From contig NC_050097.1 of assembly GCF_902167145.1 (NCBI RefSeq), forward strand, positions 108,223,982 to 108,287,981: a stretch of 64,000 bases of DNA. The letters are read 5' to 3'. Made by a program: the position numbers and the translations under genes. Shown in pieces: positions 45,056-56,752 of the stretch. The notes beneath the pieces are model-generated. The model was not told the DNA's origin, did not search any database, and saw only the letters and a list, made by a program, of their open reading frames with translations. How positions within the stretch are numbered: the stretch's first letter is position 1; every line of letters begins with the position of its first letter. This DNA comes from Zea mays (Eukaryota; Streptophyta; Magnoliopsida; Poales; Poaceae).

Positions 45056-48000
45056 AGGGCACGAGTGAATCACGTCGATGCCCAGGAGGCTCAGCAAGCT
45101 CCAGGAGTAGTGCTCGGTGAGTTCCTTGTTGAATTTACTTCCGCTACCGTACTTTTCGATTCTAGAGCATCCCACTCTTTCATAGCCACTAGTTTTTTGG
45201 AAAAACATGGCATTCCCTCTACTCCTCTAGAGATTCCCTTGGTCACCCGAACCCCAGGGTCAGACCTTCTATCCCAGCTCAAATGCTCCCAAGTCAGAAT
45301 CCTTTTAAGTGGGGTAGTATTCTTGGCAGACTTAACCGTCTTGCCATCCAAAGGAATTGATGTGATCTTAGGGATGGATTGGTTAACTAAACACAAAGGT
45401 ATCATCAGTTGTGCAAGCAAGACATTCCTCCTCACAGACCACCAAGGAAAGTCAGTCTCTTGTCAGGCCCAGCCACCTGCCAATGATCTGATGATGTTCA
45501 ATCTAACAACAGAAAGCATACCAGTGGTAGAAGAATTCATGGATGTGTTTCCAGAAGAGTTACCAGGAATGCCACCGGAAAAAGAAGTGGAGTTCTACAT
45601 AGATCTGATCCCTGGGACGGCACCCATCACAAAGAGACCATACCGCATGGCTCCTACCGAGTTAGCAGAACTGAAGCTCCAAATCACAGATCTTCAGCAA
45701 AAGGGATACATTCGTCCCAGCTCATCCCCTTGGGGAGCACCAGTCATGTTCGTCCCTAAGAAAGATGGAAGTATGAGAATGTGTATTGATTACCGATCGT
45801 TAAATGAAGTCACCATCAAGAACAAGTATCCACTTCCTCGGATCGACGACATCTTCGATCAGCTTCAAGGGGCCAAATACTTCTCCAAGATAGACCTAAG
45901 GTCTGGTTATCACCAATTGAGGATCAAGGAAGCAGACATCCAGAAGACTGCATTTGTCACCCGGTACGGACAATATGAATTCACAGTGATGTCGTTCGGA
46001 CTGACAAACGCACCTACCTTTTTCATGAACCTCATGAACAAAGTATTTATGGAAGAGCTGGATAAGTTTGTCGTGGTCTTCATCGACGACATCCTTATCT
46101 ACTCCAAGAACCGCGAAGACCATAAGCGTCACCTTCGGATCGTCCTCGGAAAACTCAGGGCGCACCAACTCTATGCTAAACTCAGTAAATGTGAATTCTG
46201 GTTGGAAAAGATAGCCTTCCTCGGGCATATCTTGACCGCGGAAGGAATAGAAGTAGACCCATCCAAGGTGGAAGCAGTATCAAAATGGAGGCAGCCGACC
46301 AACGTCAGTGAAGTTCGAAGCTTTCTGGGAATGGCAGGATATTACCGCCGCTTTATCAAAGGATTCTCTAGCATAGCAAGACCTATGACCGAGCTTCTCA
46401 AGAAAGACCATAAATTTATGTGGACCCCAAAATGTGAAGGAAGTTTCCAGATCATAAAGGAGAAACTCACAACCGCACCCGTTTTGACACTACCAGATAT
46501 TCATCAGGATTTTGTCGTCTTCTATGATGCCTCGAGGCAAGGCTTAGGCTGTGTGCTGATGCAAAACGAGAAAGTCATTGCTTATGCATCACGCCTACTT
46601 AAGACGCATGAGCAGAATTACCCGACCCACGATTTGGAATTGGCAGCCATAGTGCATGCTTTGAAGATATGGAGGCATTACCTAATTGGGAACAATTGTC
46701 ATGTTTTCACCGATCACAAGAGTCTGAGGTATATCTTCACTCAACCAGATCTCAATCTCCGTCAACGAAGATGGTTGGAGCTGATCAAGGATTACGACCT
46801 TGAGATTCATTATCACCCCGAAAAGGCCAACGTGGTAGCAGACGCCCTCATTCGAAAACCATTCGGAATAAAGGGAACCAACTTTTTAGAAGATTCGAAG
46901 AATGAATCGGCTCAACTGAATACATGTTTGGGAAACAACGGCAGTCTCGAAGTCAAACCAATGCTAGAAGACCTCATATGCAAAGCTCAATGCCTAGACT
47001 CAGAGACAGCAAGACTTGTGGAAAAAGCCCGCAAGGAACAACTCCCGGACCTCAGGACAGATGAACAAGGAGCCCTTTGGTTCAAAAATCGTCTGTGTGT
47101 ACCAAAAGGGGAGGCACGAGAAGTCCTGCTCGAGGAAGCTCACAACTCAGCCTACTCCATCCACCCAGGAACTACCAAGATGTACCTAGACCTCAAAACC
47201 AGATACTGGTGGAGGGGGGTGAAGAAAGAGATAGCACAGTATGTGGCCCGGTGTGACACCTGCCAACGAACGAAGGCCGAGCACCAAAAACCTGCAGGCC
47301 TATTGCAACCCCTCCCAGTACCTGAATGGAAGTGGGAAGAAATAGGCATGGATTTTGTAACCAGACTACCCCGGACGCAAAAAGGGAATGACTCTATCTG
47401 GGTAATAATAGATCGCCTCACCAAGGTAGCCCATTTCATTCCAGTGAAAACTACTTTTGGAGGAGCCATCGTTGCCCGAATTTATCTCAAAGAGATAGTC
47501 AGACTCCATGGCATCCCAAGAAAGATAGTGTAAGACAGGGGAACCCAGTTCACCTCCAAATTCTGGACAAGCCTTTAGAAAGCTATGGGCACCAAGCTAG
47601 ATTTCAGCACCGCTTATCACCCTCAGACAAACGGGTAGACAGAAAGAGTTAACAAAGTCCTCGAAGATCTATTAAGAGCATGTGTGCTAGCATTCGATAG
47701 AAGTTGGGAATCCAGTCTACCCTACGCGGAGTTCTCATACAACAACAGCTATCAGGCCAGCATCAAGATGTCACCATTCGAGGCATTGTATGGACAGAAA
47801 TGCCAGACCCCTCTCATGTGGTCCAACGTAGGGGAAAAGCACTAGAAGGACCTGCCTTTGTCAAAGAGGCGGAAGAGAAAGTTGCCCTGATCCGCAGGAG
47901 ATTACTTGAAGCTCAGAGTCGGCAGAAGAGTTATGCGGACAACAGGCGGAGAGAACTTAGATTTGTGGAAGGAGACTTCGTCTACCTCAAGGTCTCCCCA

Positions 48001-48396
48001 ATGCGTGGTGTGAGGAGGTTGCAAGTAAAAGGAAAGCTAGCACCGCGATTCGTTGGTCCCTATCACATCATTGGCAGAGTAGGACCCGCAGCATACCGCC
48101 TTGAACTACCAGAATCCATGTCTGACATCCATAATGTGTTTCATGTATCCCAGCTCCGCAAATGCCTGCAAGCACCGGAAAGTCACATCGAAGAAGAGGC
48201 AGTGCAGATTCAGAAAGATCTTCAGTACCGTGAGAAGCCAGTAAAGATTCTTGATTCAGCAGTCCGAAAGACCCGCACCTCAGAAGTGAAACTCTGTAAA
48301 GTTCAGTGGAGCAGAGAAGGAGAAGAGGAAGCTACCTGGGAGAGTGAGGACTCCTTGAGGAGGGAATACCCCTATCTTTTCTCAAATCCAGTCTAA
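45056..48396 (+). pseudogene. pol: Chromovirus pol, broken in integrase
   Basis: It is open from 45065 to 47533. Protease: FDSRASHSF (near 45155) with Arg in place of the active-site Gly. RT: GYHQLRI and FIDDILIYS (about 46080-46105). RNase [33 protein letters not shown]. Integrase: HHCC finger near 47140-47265, Asp 47351, Asp 47534 and Glu 47642, with 35 residues between the last two. Stops at 47531 (TAA), 47576 (TAG) and 47636 (TAG) fall inside the integrase core. A 1-base loss near 47835 moves the rest into the frame ending at 48394-48396, which includes VHNVFHVSQLRK-type text and the chromodomain-like tail. Confidence 0.92.
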
Positions 48397-48432
48397 ATCT
48401 TGAGGGCGAGATTTCTTTAAGTGGGGTAGGTT

Positions 48433-51151
48433 TGTAACATCCCAAAAATCTCAACCCAAGGTTTGGAACCCTAATCTCCTAAACCCCCCTTATTTTATTT
48501 TCTCCCTAAACTCCACCCTTAGGTCATCTCATCATGTGCATACACTTGAAATGTTAGGAGCACCTCACATAGACTATTTCATCACTCAAGATTTTTTAGC
48601 AAATTGTTGATTCAAAAGAAAAGGAAATAAAAAGAAACAAAAATAGAAAAAGAGAAAAAGGAAATAGAAAACAGAAAAAGAAAAAAAAGAAAACCCTTCC
48701 CCCCCTCGGCTGGGCCCATTCTGGCCCAACCCGTGCGCCAGCGCCACCCCTGACAGACCGGCCCCACCAGTCAGCGACTCTACCTCTCTCCCTCTCGCGC
48801 CGCTCTCCCACTTGCAGCCCAGACCCGCCTGTCAGCATCGTCGTCCCGCCCATGCCTCACCGACGCGTTAGCCTCCGACCGCCTCACGCCCCGTCGCCTC
48901 GCCATTAAGGCTCGCACCGGCCTCAGCGACCACCCTGCCACTGTACCCGAGCCGTCCCCTCACCCCTCGCCTGCCCGAGCCGTCCCAATCGTCGTTTGCT
49001 CCATTCCCGCCATCATGGCGAGCTCGTCAGCGCTCGTCGTCCCCTCCATCCCTCTCCCTCTCCCGGGCGCCTATAAAAGGGACCGCCCGAGCTCCGTTCC
49101 TTCCACACCAGCTCCGACCATTTCCTCCACTCCTCCCCGAGCCAATCGAGCCAGCGCCGCCGCATCTTCCCCGTCGCTTCGGTGAGCTCTGTTCTCCCCT
49201 CCCAAGTGAATTTCAATCGAATTAACCAGTGCGTGAAGCTCCGCCACACGCTCACAGTCACAAGGCACCCCTCCCCACCTCCTATTGCACCCGGCAGCCT
49301 CACCGGCGACCTCACCGCCGTGAGCACCCGCCACCGCGCTACGGACCGGCCGCCCTAGGCCCCCGCCGGTCAAATTGACCCCACCCCTGTGATCCCCTGC
49401 CCCACCCGTGCCTCGCCACCGCCTCCCAGCCGCAGAACCGGAACCACGACGGAGAACCGCCGCGGGATTCCACCGGCGGTCAAACTCCGGTCGACCTCCC
49501 CCTCCCTCCGTTACCGCCCGCGCCGTTAAGCCCCCTCCCCCTCGCCGGCATGTGGGCCCCACACCACAGCGCCGTCCCCCGCCGTCCCCTCGCTGTTGGG
49601 CCAACTGGGCCGCCAGCCGCGCCCAGGTGGGCCAAAATCCCACCCCCCGGCCCAGCAAGGCAGCAAACCCTTTTCCTTTTTCTTTTCTCATTTCTTTTCC
49701 CATTTTTCACATATAGAATTATATGCTAATATTTTATGTACCAAAAATAGTTCAAATAAATTATAGGGCACAAAAATAATAAGATATAAGAAATGGCACA
49801 CCCCACTAAAGTCACCATGATTGATGTATTGTTATTATCTGTGTTTGTTAGCGGAAGAGGGATCCGATCCTCCGGAATTTGTAGCTTCAGAAGAAGGGCA
49901 GGGACCTGACCCCTCTGAGATAAACCTTTTGTGCCAGGAAAGCTTCGACGAAGGCAAGTCCATCCTTCCCTTGATGCATAAATTACCTATTTCTCTCTAC
50001 CACTACCTAAGCCTGGAATATGGGATGGAAATAATTTGCATGGTGAGCATGAGAGAGCCCGCATTGACTAATACCATTTGATTACATGATATGGGATAAG
50101 AAAAGGGTTGTGAGTAACATGTTTCCCAAAAGGTGTGCGATGTAGGGTATTCACCCTCATCACGTGGTGAGTAGGATGATCAGGGACTCCCTGGTTTAGG
50201 GCCTAAGGTGATGGCTCAGCTGGTATAGGCGTGAGCAGAAGGATTGTCCTCTCGTATAAGGACCGGTTTGTCATCCTTCACTACCTGTACTCATAAAAAG
50301 TACAACCACTCGAGGCTGTGTGGGCAGTCACTCGATCTGAACTCGTACGGTCCAACCCCAGGGTTATGAAGGCTGGGGAGCACCGGGAGGATAAGGAAGG
50401 GGAATGATTTGTCCGGTTCGGACATGGCGGTGGCCTGACTCCTTCCGGTATAACCGTTAAGGTTAGGACGTGCAAGGAAGAAAAGAGTTTCGGATTCGGA
50501 TCTCATTGGCCGTGAGATCGCAGAGCCGGACTAGTGGGTAAAGTGTACCCCTCTGCGTAGAGTTTAAATCTATTCGAATAGTCCGTGTCCACTGGTATGG
50601 ATGAGTCTGGTGTGGTATGACAATTAGTGTTTCTACAACAACCAGGAACAGGGAAATATGGGTGTGTCTCTAGAAAGAAAATGGTGCCACGGGAGCGGGA
50701 AGCTCAGTGGTGGTTAAGCAAGCGCCATTTCTATTGTTTTGGGAAACCCTACAACAACAAGTACTGCCTTTCTCTGAGAAAAAGGAAGAGTGACTTCAAC
50801 TCCACCATATGAAGCATGTACAATATAGGTCACTTTCTCTTTACGGGAGCCGGGTGGGCTTGCGGAATACCTATTGTATTCACCCAGATTTATTTACGTT
50901 TTTTAGCAGCTCAAGACTTCTTTTCTGCTATGCTTGATTGAAGGGGCTGTGTCTTCACCCAGTTCTGCCTGTGGCCTGGGCTAATTTATCTTCCACTGCG
51001 TTTTATAAATTTCGGCTCACTCTTGAGCTTGTACCCTCGGTATTGTAATAACATTACTCAGAGTCTGTAACTATTTGAAGGAATGTGGTTACTAGCCTCC
51101 TGGGACTAATAATTGTATCACATTTGAGTCCCAAAGGATCGGGACGCTTCA
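48433..51151 (+). repeat. 3' LTR of the chromovirus (2719 bp)
   Basis: Preceded by a purine-rich TTAAGTGGGGTAGG tract. It ends CGGGACGCTTCA and is 66 bp shorter than the 5' LTR because of small deletions, for example in the CG-rich part near 48735 and 49620. It carries TATAAAAG at 49072-49079. Confidence 0.92.
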
Positions 51152-51218
51152 ACAATGCATGAACACAGACTCGGTCACCATGCACAAACACAGTGCCGGA
51201 TTTATTCCTAACAGATGT

Positions 51219-52730
51219 GAGTGTGTGGTGGCCCATTGAGGTCATCTATATGTATGAGCTATAGTAGCCAGTGCTGGACATGAACTTTGCGATATCGAAA
51301 ACGATTCCTAAGTAATCCAGCTTCCCTACCCTCTGCTTGCTTCTTTCCCATGACTCTAGCAGTCGACGAGGTTGCTAGCACACACTTTAGCTAACTAAAT
51401 TTAATTCAGCATACCAAAATCTGACAGAGCGACTTTGAGAACCTTTTTCTCTAAATTCGAAGTAAGGACAAGAAGATCCATCTTCATAAAAAACTGTTCC
51501 TCTACAATAGATCTCTAAGTTTGATGTACCATGTTCCACCAAAATCTTAAGAATTAAGAATTAAATGGGTCCAAAGTTGAGAGGAATACGCGGTTTCTAA
51601 AAATTTAGCAAAAATGAATCACGTTTCAGATTCTGGACTGAACCCCTATCTTTAACCCCTTTGATCCACACGATTCCAAGTAATAGCATGTCGACCATAG
51701 TTAATAAAGTTTGTTCACAAAACATATCTCTACAAACTTGCTACAGCAACCCTAGGTCAACCATTCATGGATCAAAAGTTATATGGCTCTAAAGTGGGGT
51801 GAAAACACTAAAATTCATATTCAACTAACTGAAACAAAAACTGCACTCCACCTGACAGGGACAGTTTGGGCACAATTTACTCCAATTTTTGTGCAGCACC
51901 AAGCCAAACATGCTTAAGGAAATTTGTTCAGTATGATATTTTCTTCAACTTTTCTATAGAGAACAAAGCCCACAACTCCATGGATCAGGCACAAAAACTC
52001 TCAAAAGTTGAACCAAAAGCACTGAAATTCAATTTCAGTTTAATAATCCAAGTCCGAAACTCAAAGTTTGACAAAATGTTTTTGTGAACCATTTTCTCCT
52101 AGTTCCAAGCAATTTAAAGGGCATGACCTTTAATAAGAATTACTCTCTATACAAGTTGGCTATAGTGATCATTTTCGAAAAGCTCATGGGTTAAAAGTTA
52201 TAGAGGACCAAAGTCAGCTCAATATCACTTTTTCAAAAATCCAAAACTGAATCAAAACTGAAATTTGCAAATTACTTTGAATTCCTCCACAATACTTGAA
52301 AATCTTCAAACATGAAAGTTGCTTGGTTTTTAAAGCTCTACTACTTTGGTATTTATACTTTTTGCAAAATATTGCTAGATTTGGAATTTCAATTTTGGGC
52401 TCTAACTTAGGGTTTTGAAGATGTCCATTCTCTTCAAGTGACTTACCAATTTTGATCCATCCCCTTAAAGGCAAAGTTAACCTAGGCGCTAAGATCTATC
52501 TTTACTACTTAAAACTTAAGGCCCACTTGTCACTAGCTTTAGGGGTGATTTGTTCCAACTTAGCTTAAACAAAGTTCTTAAACTAAGTCATGCACTCTAG
52601 TAAAAATAACATCTCATTTGCTTCAAATTTTTGACCTAGTGAATGCATTCTAGATATATCAAACAATTTGATGCCAATGCATATGATGACATACCAAGAT
52701 TTTAGTTCTCATAACACTAGGGGTGTTATA
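51219..52730 (-). repeat. Gypsy LTR pieces, no gene
   Basis: The first bases continue the LTR interrupted at 38199. From about 51350 to 52730 the AT-rich text, read on the minus strand, begins TATAACACCCCTAGTG at 52730. This is close to the TGTAACACCCC start of the LTR at 24357, so it is probably the front part of a minus-strand chromovirus LTR. No ORF has coding features. The junction near 51350 is not resolved. Confidence 0.4.
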
Positions 52731-54400
52731 ACGTGGGTCATGGACCAACCAACCACAGTCACCAGAAAATGTAGAAGGTGTATTCCTGGAAGCCGCCTTC
52801 GCTTTGTACTCGCACTCACGTGTGATCGGTCGGTGACGGGTGGGCCCCGTTGTTAGTTTTGACATCTTCCATGAGACCAACTTGGACACACTGATGGAGC
52901 TTGATTCAAATTTCAGCCCAGTGACCCTCACGAGCCGAGTCCCCCTCATACCTATATAACCTGCCTAAGGCCCCTTGATCCATCAAGATGATAGTGTCTC
53001 GATGTCGGGCCCCCTTGATCCTTCAAGATGATAGTGTCTCGATTCATGACATCGTGAGGTGTCGTCTCTAAACCATTGCTATCGAACAACGCCGCAACCA
53101 AGTCGAACTTCAGTCATCATCGACAAGTCGTGCAGGGGTGTGTCCTGAGCGAGAGAAATCTGCTCAAAGTGCCACAACAAGCAAAGATGGTGTCATCAGT
53201 GGTCAACAGCTCACCAGAGAGCTTCTCGGTCGCTTTTTCCCTAGCAGTGTTTAGAACTGAGTTAGGCTTCATGTAGAGGTATTTGGTGTAGGAATTTGTT
53301 GGCTCTAGCGAGGCACCACCGAACACCACTGTGTTGGCCTCAGTCCTCATTTCAGTTGTTGAATCTAGAATGGATGGATAGGATTAGATCTGGCATATGC
53401 TTTTATTTAATCTACGTGGCCGATTTAAAATCCAACAGCCCAGATCCAGCCCACCTCTTCTCAACCGAGTCACTTTGCCAAGAGGTCCTTGAGTTTTCTA
53501 TTTTTATACGTTGGTTTTCCGTAATTTAAAATCATTACAAAACAGTCTTGTTTTTAGTAGATTAAACCCCATGTTTCAAGGAAATAGAATTGTCGTCAAT
53601 ATTCAGCTTTTTACCCAAGGACCATGTGTTTATAAGTAAAATTATGTAGGGACCCTGGTTTTGCAATTAAAGTCCCTGGAAGTATATTTTTAATATAAAA
53701 TTGATCCTAAAACTTCTTTTAGCTATATTTTTTTCATTTTAACTCTGATTGTAGTGGTTCTTGAGTTTACAGATTTGTTTCGACGTGTAAATTTGTTTTA
53801 AGCACATGTTTTCAGTATTTGGTGTACTTTTAGTTTTCTTTATGTTTTGCTTGATTGTATGTATGCTATGATTGGAAGATCAATTGTTCGAGGGATCTAA
53901 AGACCAACCCTGTGAAGACTCTGAGCAGCAGGAGCTTGCTTTCGAAGCCAAGTTATGTCTTTGATCACATTGTTTTGTCATATATAATATTTACTTTTTT
54001 CTCACTAATGCTATGTGTAGTTAGGTTAAATTGATGGGTCCTATTAAGTGATGACTAGTTTTATTTTCCTTATACCTTGTTTACACCTAGTTTACTTTAT
54101 GTCGGGTAAACTTGCTAGTTCCTCTACTTGATTTATGGGGATGAGGTTACATAAGAAACATGGATAGTGATTTATTAATGTTATTTGTTGATGTTATTGT
54201 GAGATTTTATTTGATGGTACAAGACCATTTTGTTTAATTGGAACTTAGGGCGGCAACCCAGGAAAAATGTAGAACCATGAGAACTATTATGTCTCTGGTC
54301 TTGGCTAATTAATTAGGGAAGCTAGTGATGGGTTCATCTTACTAGAAGGGCAAGAGTAGAGGTGGTAATGGATCATGATCCAAATGTTTCTTCACAATTT
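52731..54400 (+). repeat. Chromovirus-type LTR fragment, plus strand
   Basis: A CCTATATAACC box at 52951-52961 is followed by a 33-bp repeat present twice (52971-53003 and 53011-53043, one mismatch). A short coding-like piece at about 53880-53950 (acidic, Glu/Gln-rich) corresponds to those near 41560 and 33960 in the other LTRs. The segment 54225-54330 matches 5740-5850 read on the other strand. The LTR has no recognisable ends here, so it is a fragment. Confidence 0.45.
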
Positions 54401-56251
54401 GTTTTTGATTGTTACATTCATTTCATTACATAGTGTTTTCAAGTGCAAAACGTGTTTGAGACATATTAATATACATCGTAGAAGTCTCTGTGAATTTTTC
54501 AAATTTTTTCGAGTAATTTCCTCTTTAAAAAACAAATTCTATTTATTTGGGACACTTAAAAATATTTTTTATAAGCTCCAATTACTTTATTTGAGTCCAT
54601 TGAACTCCAAAACATGTCTAGGAGGTTTTCTAGAATTTATGCACTCTAAAACATGCAAGGAGTTTTCCTAGAATATTTGGACTATTTAAAACATTCTTTT
54701 TATACAATAAAATCAATCCTTAAAATAGGGAGCCCACCTAATCCCCTCAGATTCCCTCCGGTGCATGTGCGCATTGCTAAAGAATAAACCTCCCACCCCC
54801 GCTCGCTCCATTCGCACGTCCACGACAATTTTTGATCGCCTGCAAACCCTCCTCCCCTTCGCTTCGCACAGTTACCCTGTCCATGTCTAGAAGTCGCTCT
54901 TGTTGGGCAGTGTCCCTAGACCTAGATGACGTCGCTCCTTCGCCTCTGCACATAGCCAAAGGGGGATCGATCGGCGACCTTCCCCTCTACGCCTGCCAGA
55001 GCACCATTGTTTGTGTCAACATCGCCACCAGCAACACTTGCTCGATCATACCCTCCAACTCCAATGAGGTCTCCATTATTTATTCTTCTTCTCCATTCTT
55101 CACCTTTCATAGAATTATGGTGCATCCTTACTTCCCCTTCCATTTCCTCTCTCTTTCCCTTCTCCCCTCCCATGGTTGTGTGCATCCCTGCGAGCACGTC
55201 TTGTGACACGTGCGCCTAGCCTGCCTCCCTCGCACCCCTTTCCTCTGCAATGGAGAGCACGGTCCCGGCTGTGTGAGCGTAGTAGCCCCTGCGTGCATGT
55301 GCGCCTGCCCTTCACCCTAGCCCGCCTCCACTCGCGGCTGCAGGCGCGACAGCCATGGCCGAGCGGATGACAATGCACCCCACGCGTAGCCCCCATGGCG
55401 GGCGCGGCTAGCTGCCCTCCTCACGCGCAGCGCATACCCCCTTCCCCTGGCCGAGCCCCCCTCCATGCACGCAAGCCTAGCTCCATGGCCTTGCCCTTCT
55501 CCCGATGTTGTATGGCGACATTCCGATCCGTGTTGTATTTGAGGTTTTCCCATCCTGAATTTTTTTGTTGCATATTGGAGTTTTTTTTGCATGTTGTCTA
55601 CCACACATCCGACAATGGAGATCCATGAAGTATATGTATCCTCGTGCTGCTAAGGTTATCTTCGGTAACTCTTTTATCTCATCTTTTATCCTCTCTATTT
55701 TTATTTTACTCTACTCTATAAACAATGTTATATACAATGTATAAAAACAATATTTTACATAGTCATATGTATAATTTACTCGATGTCATGTCTACAATAG
55801 ACGGATGGTGGTGGATGTGTTGTGATACATCGATCATTGGTTTGTTCGTATATACATGAAATCGTGATGACTTTGCATCATTGGTTTGTTCGTATATAGA
55901 TTATGAGAAGAGATTCGTGAATACGCCAATGACGCTAATGCACCGATGCAGTGAAAATTTCTTGGCCGAAAGCTTCAAATCGATGGAGGGCAGAGGGCAG
56001 GATGGGACTCTTGGCTTGGTGTTTTTCCATGATGTGGGTGGGGGCTGTGCATGGGCTCCATGTGCACATTGCGTGTCCTCCCGCTTCTGTGTGCATCTGC
56101 GGCATGCGGACAAAGAAATGAACCAAGAAATCAGCTGATGATGACGTGCGGAGCACAGCAACGAGTCGCTCTACGGATACAGTTGCACTGCCTGCCTTAG
56201 AGATAAGATATTTTCCGCTCAAGAAACATCGCCATCGCCATCGCATCGCTG
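54401..56251. other. No gene seen; mixed AT-rich and GC-rich sequence
   Basis: 54401-54720 is AT-rich and featureless. 54720-55500 is GC-rich with unconvincing frames on both strands. 55640-55800 is AT-rich and may be a decayed MITE. A 22-bp direct repeat (55833-55854 and 55877-55898, ATCATTGGTTTGTTCG...) has no known meaning. 56150-56251 should contain the promoter of the monooxygenase gene. Confidence 0.5.
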
Positions 56252-56258
56252 ATATATA
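56252..56258 (+). promoter_or_regulatory. Probable TATA box of the FMO gene
   Basis: TGATATATACC about 55 bases before ATG 56309. The intervening GC-poor to GC-rich change and the CGCCATGGAG start context are typical of grass genes. Confidence 0.55.
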
Positions 56259-56308
56259 CCAACCACCCAGCAAGCAGCAGTACACGCTACGACCTCGCTT
56301 CCGGCGCC

Positions 56309-56752
56309 ATGGAGACGAAGCGGGTGGCCATCATCGGCGCCGGCGTGAGCGGGCTGGCGGCGTGCAAGCACCTGCTGGAGCGCGGCTGCCGGCCCGTGGT
56401 GTTCGAGGCCGGCACCGTCGTGGGCGGCGTGTGGGCGCGCGTGCCAGACAGCACGGCGCTGCACACGCCGCGGCCCATGTACCAGTACTCCGACTTCCCG
56501 TGGCCGGACACCGTCACCGAGGTGTTCCCCGACCACCGGCAGGTCATGTCCTACCTGGACGCCTACGCGCGCCACTTCGGCGTGTTGGACTGCGTCCGCT
56601 TCGGCCGCCGCGTGCTCGGGATGGAGTACCACGGCGTCGCCGAGGACGACGTGGCGGCGTGGGAGGAGTGGGGCGGAAACGGCCAGGCGTTCGGCTGCGC
56701 CGGCGCTGGCGAGTGGCGCCTCAAGGTGGCCGACGCCGAGGGACGCATTGAG
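56309..56752 (+). CDS. Flavin-containing monooxygenase (FMO1-like), first exon
   Basis: 148 codons from ATG 56309 to ATT GAG at 56752, then the donor GTAAAT. The N-terminus has the FAD-binding Rossmann motif GAGVSGLAACKHLLERG (about residues 10-26), then FEA at the end of the second strand, GGVW, and the plant FMO signature YQYSDFPWP (about residues 70-78). NADPH site and the FMO identifying motif belong to later exons, which I do not find in 56753-64000. FMOs oxygenate N or S atoms using FAD and NADPH. The closest remembered relative is Arabidopsis FMO1 rather than the YUCCA group, but that is inference. Third-position GC is very high, unlike the flanks. Either a long TE-filled intron follows, or the gene is truncated. 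Confidence 0.8.

Larger units (their letters stand above)
40069..51151 (+). mobile_element. 11.1-kb chromovirus (Tekay/Del-like Gypsy) nested in the Copia LTR
   Basis: LTRs at 40069-42853 and 48433-51151 bound it. Flanking 5-mers are ACAAC (40064-40068) and ACAAT (51152-51156), a target duplication with one C-to-T change. Order: LTR, initiator-Met-type primer site, an extra ORF, gag, protease, RT, RNase H, integrase, chromodomain-like tail, polypurine tract, LTR. All coding parts are broken. The C-terminal tail (ILDSAVRKTRTSEVKLCKVQW ... EEATWES, about 48250-48360) resembles a chromodomain, which places it among chromoviruses. Confidence 0.93.
38200..51213 (-). mobile_element. Gag-only Ty1/Copia element hosting a nested chromovirus
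   Basis: It has 5-bp GATGT duplications at 38195-38199 and 51214-51218. The 524-bp 3' LTR is 38200-38723. The 5' LTR is 39602-40068 plus 51157-51213, also 524 bp, split by the chromovirus. On the minus strand the primer-binding site TTGGTATCAGAGCC follows the 5' LTR (below 39602), then a single gag, then a polypurine tract at about 38733-38724. Without the insert the element is only about 1.9 kb with an 878-bp interior. The LTRs differ by several percent, so it is older than its guest. Confidence 0.9.

Noticed and set aside
45065..47533. An apparently complete 822-codon polyprotein
   Set aside because: It ends inside integrase at TAA 47531 and lacks the protease Gly; three stops and a shift follow, so it is a pseudogene.
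54720..55630. GC-rich stretch that could be a gene or captured fragment
   Set aside because: No frame has a recognisable motif, splice structure or consistent codon bias.
55833..55898. 22-bp direct repeat, possible target duplication
   Set aside because: Too long for a target duplication and the 22 bases between have no transposon features.
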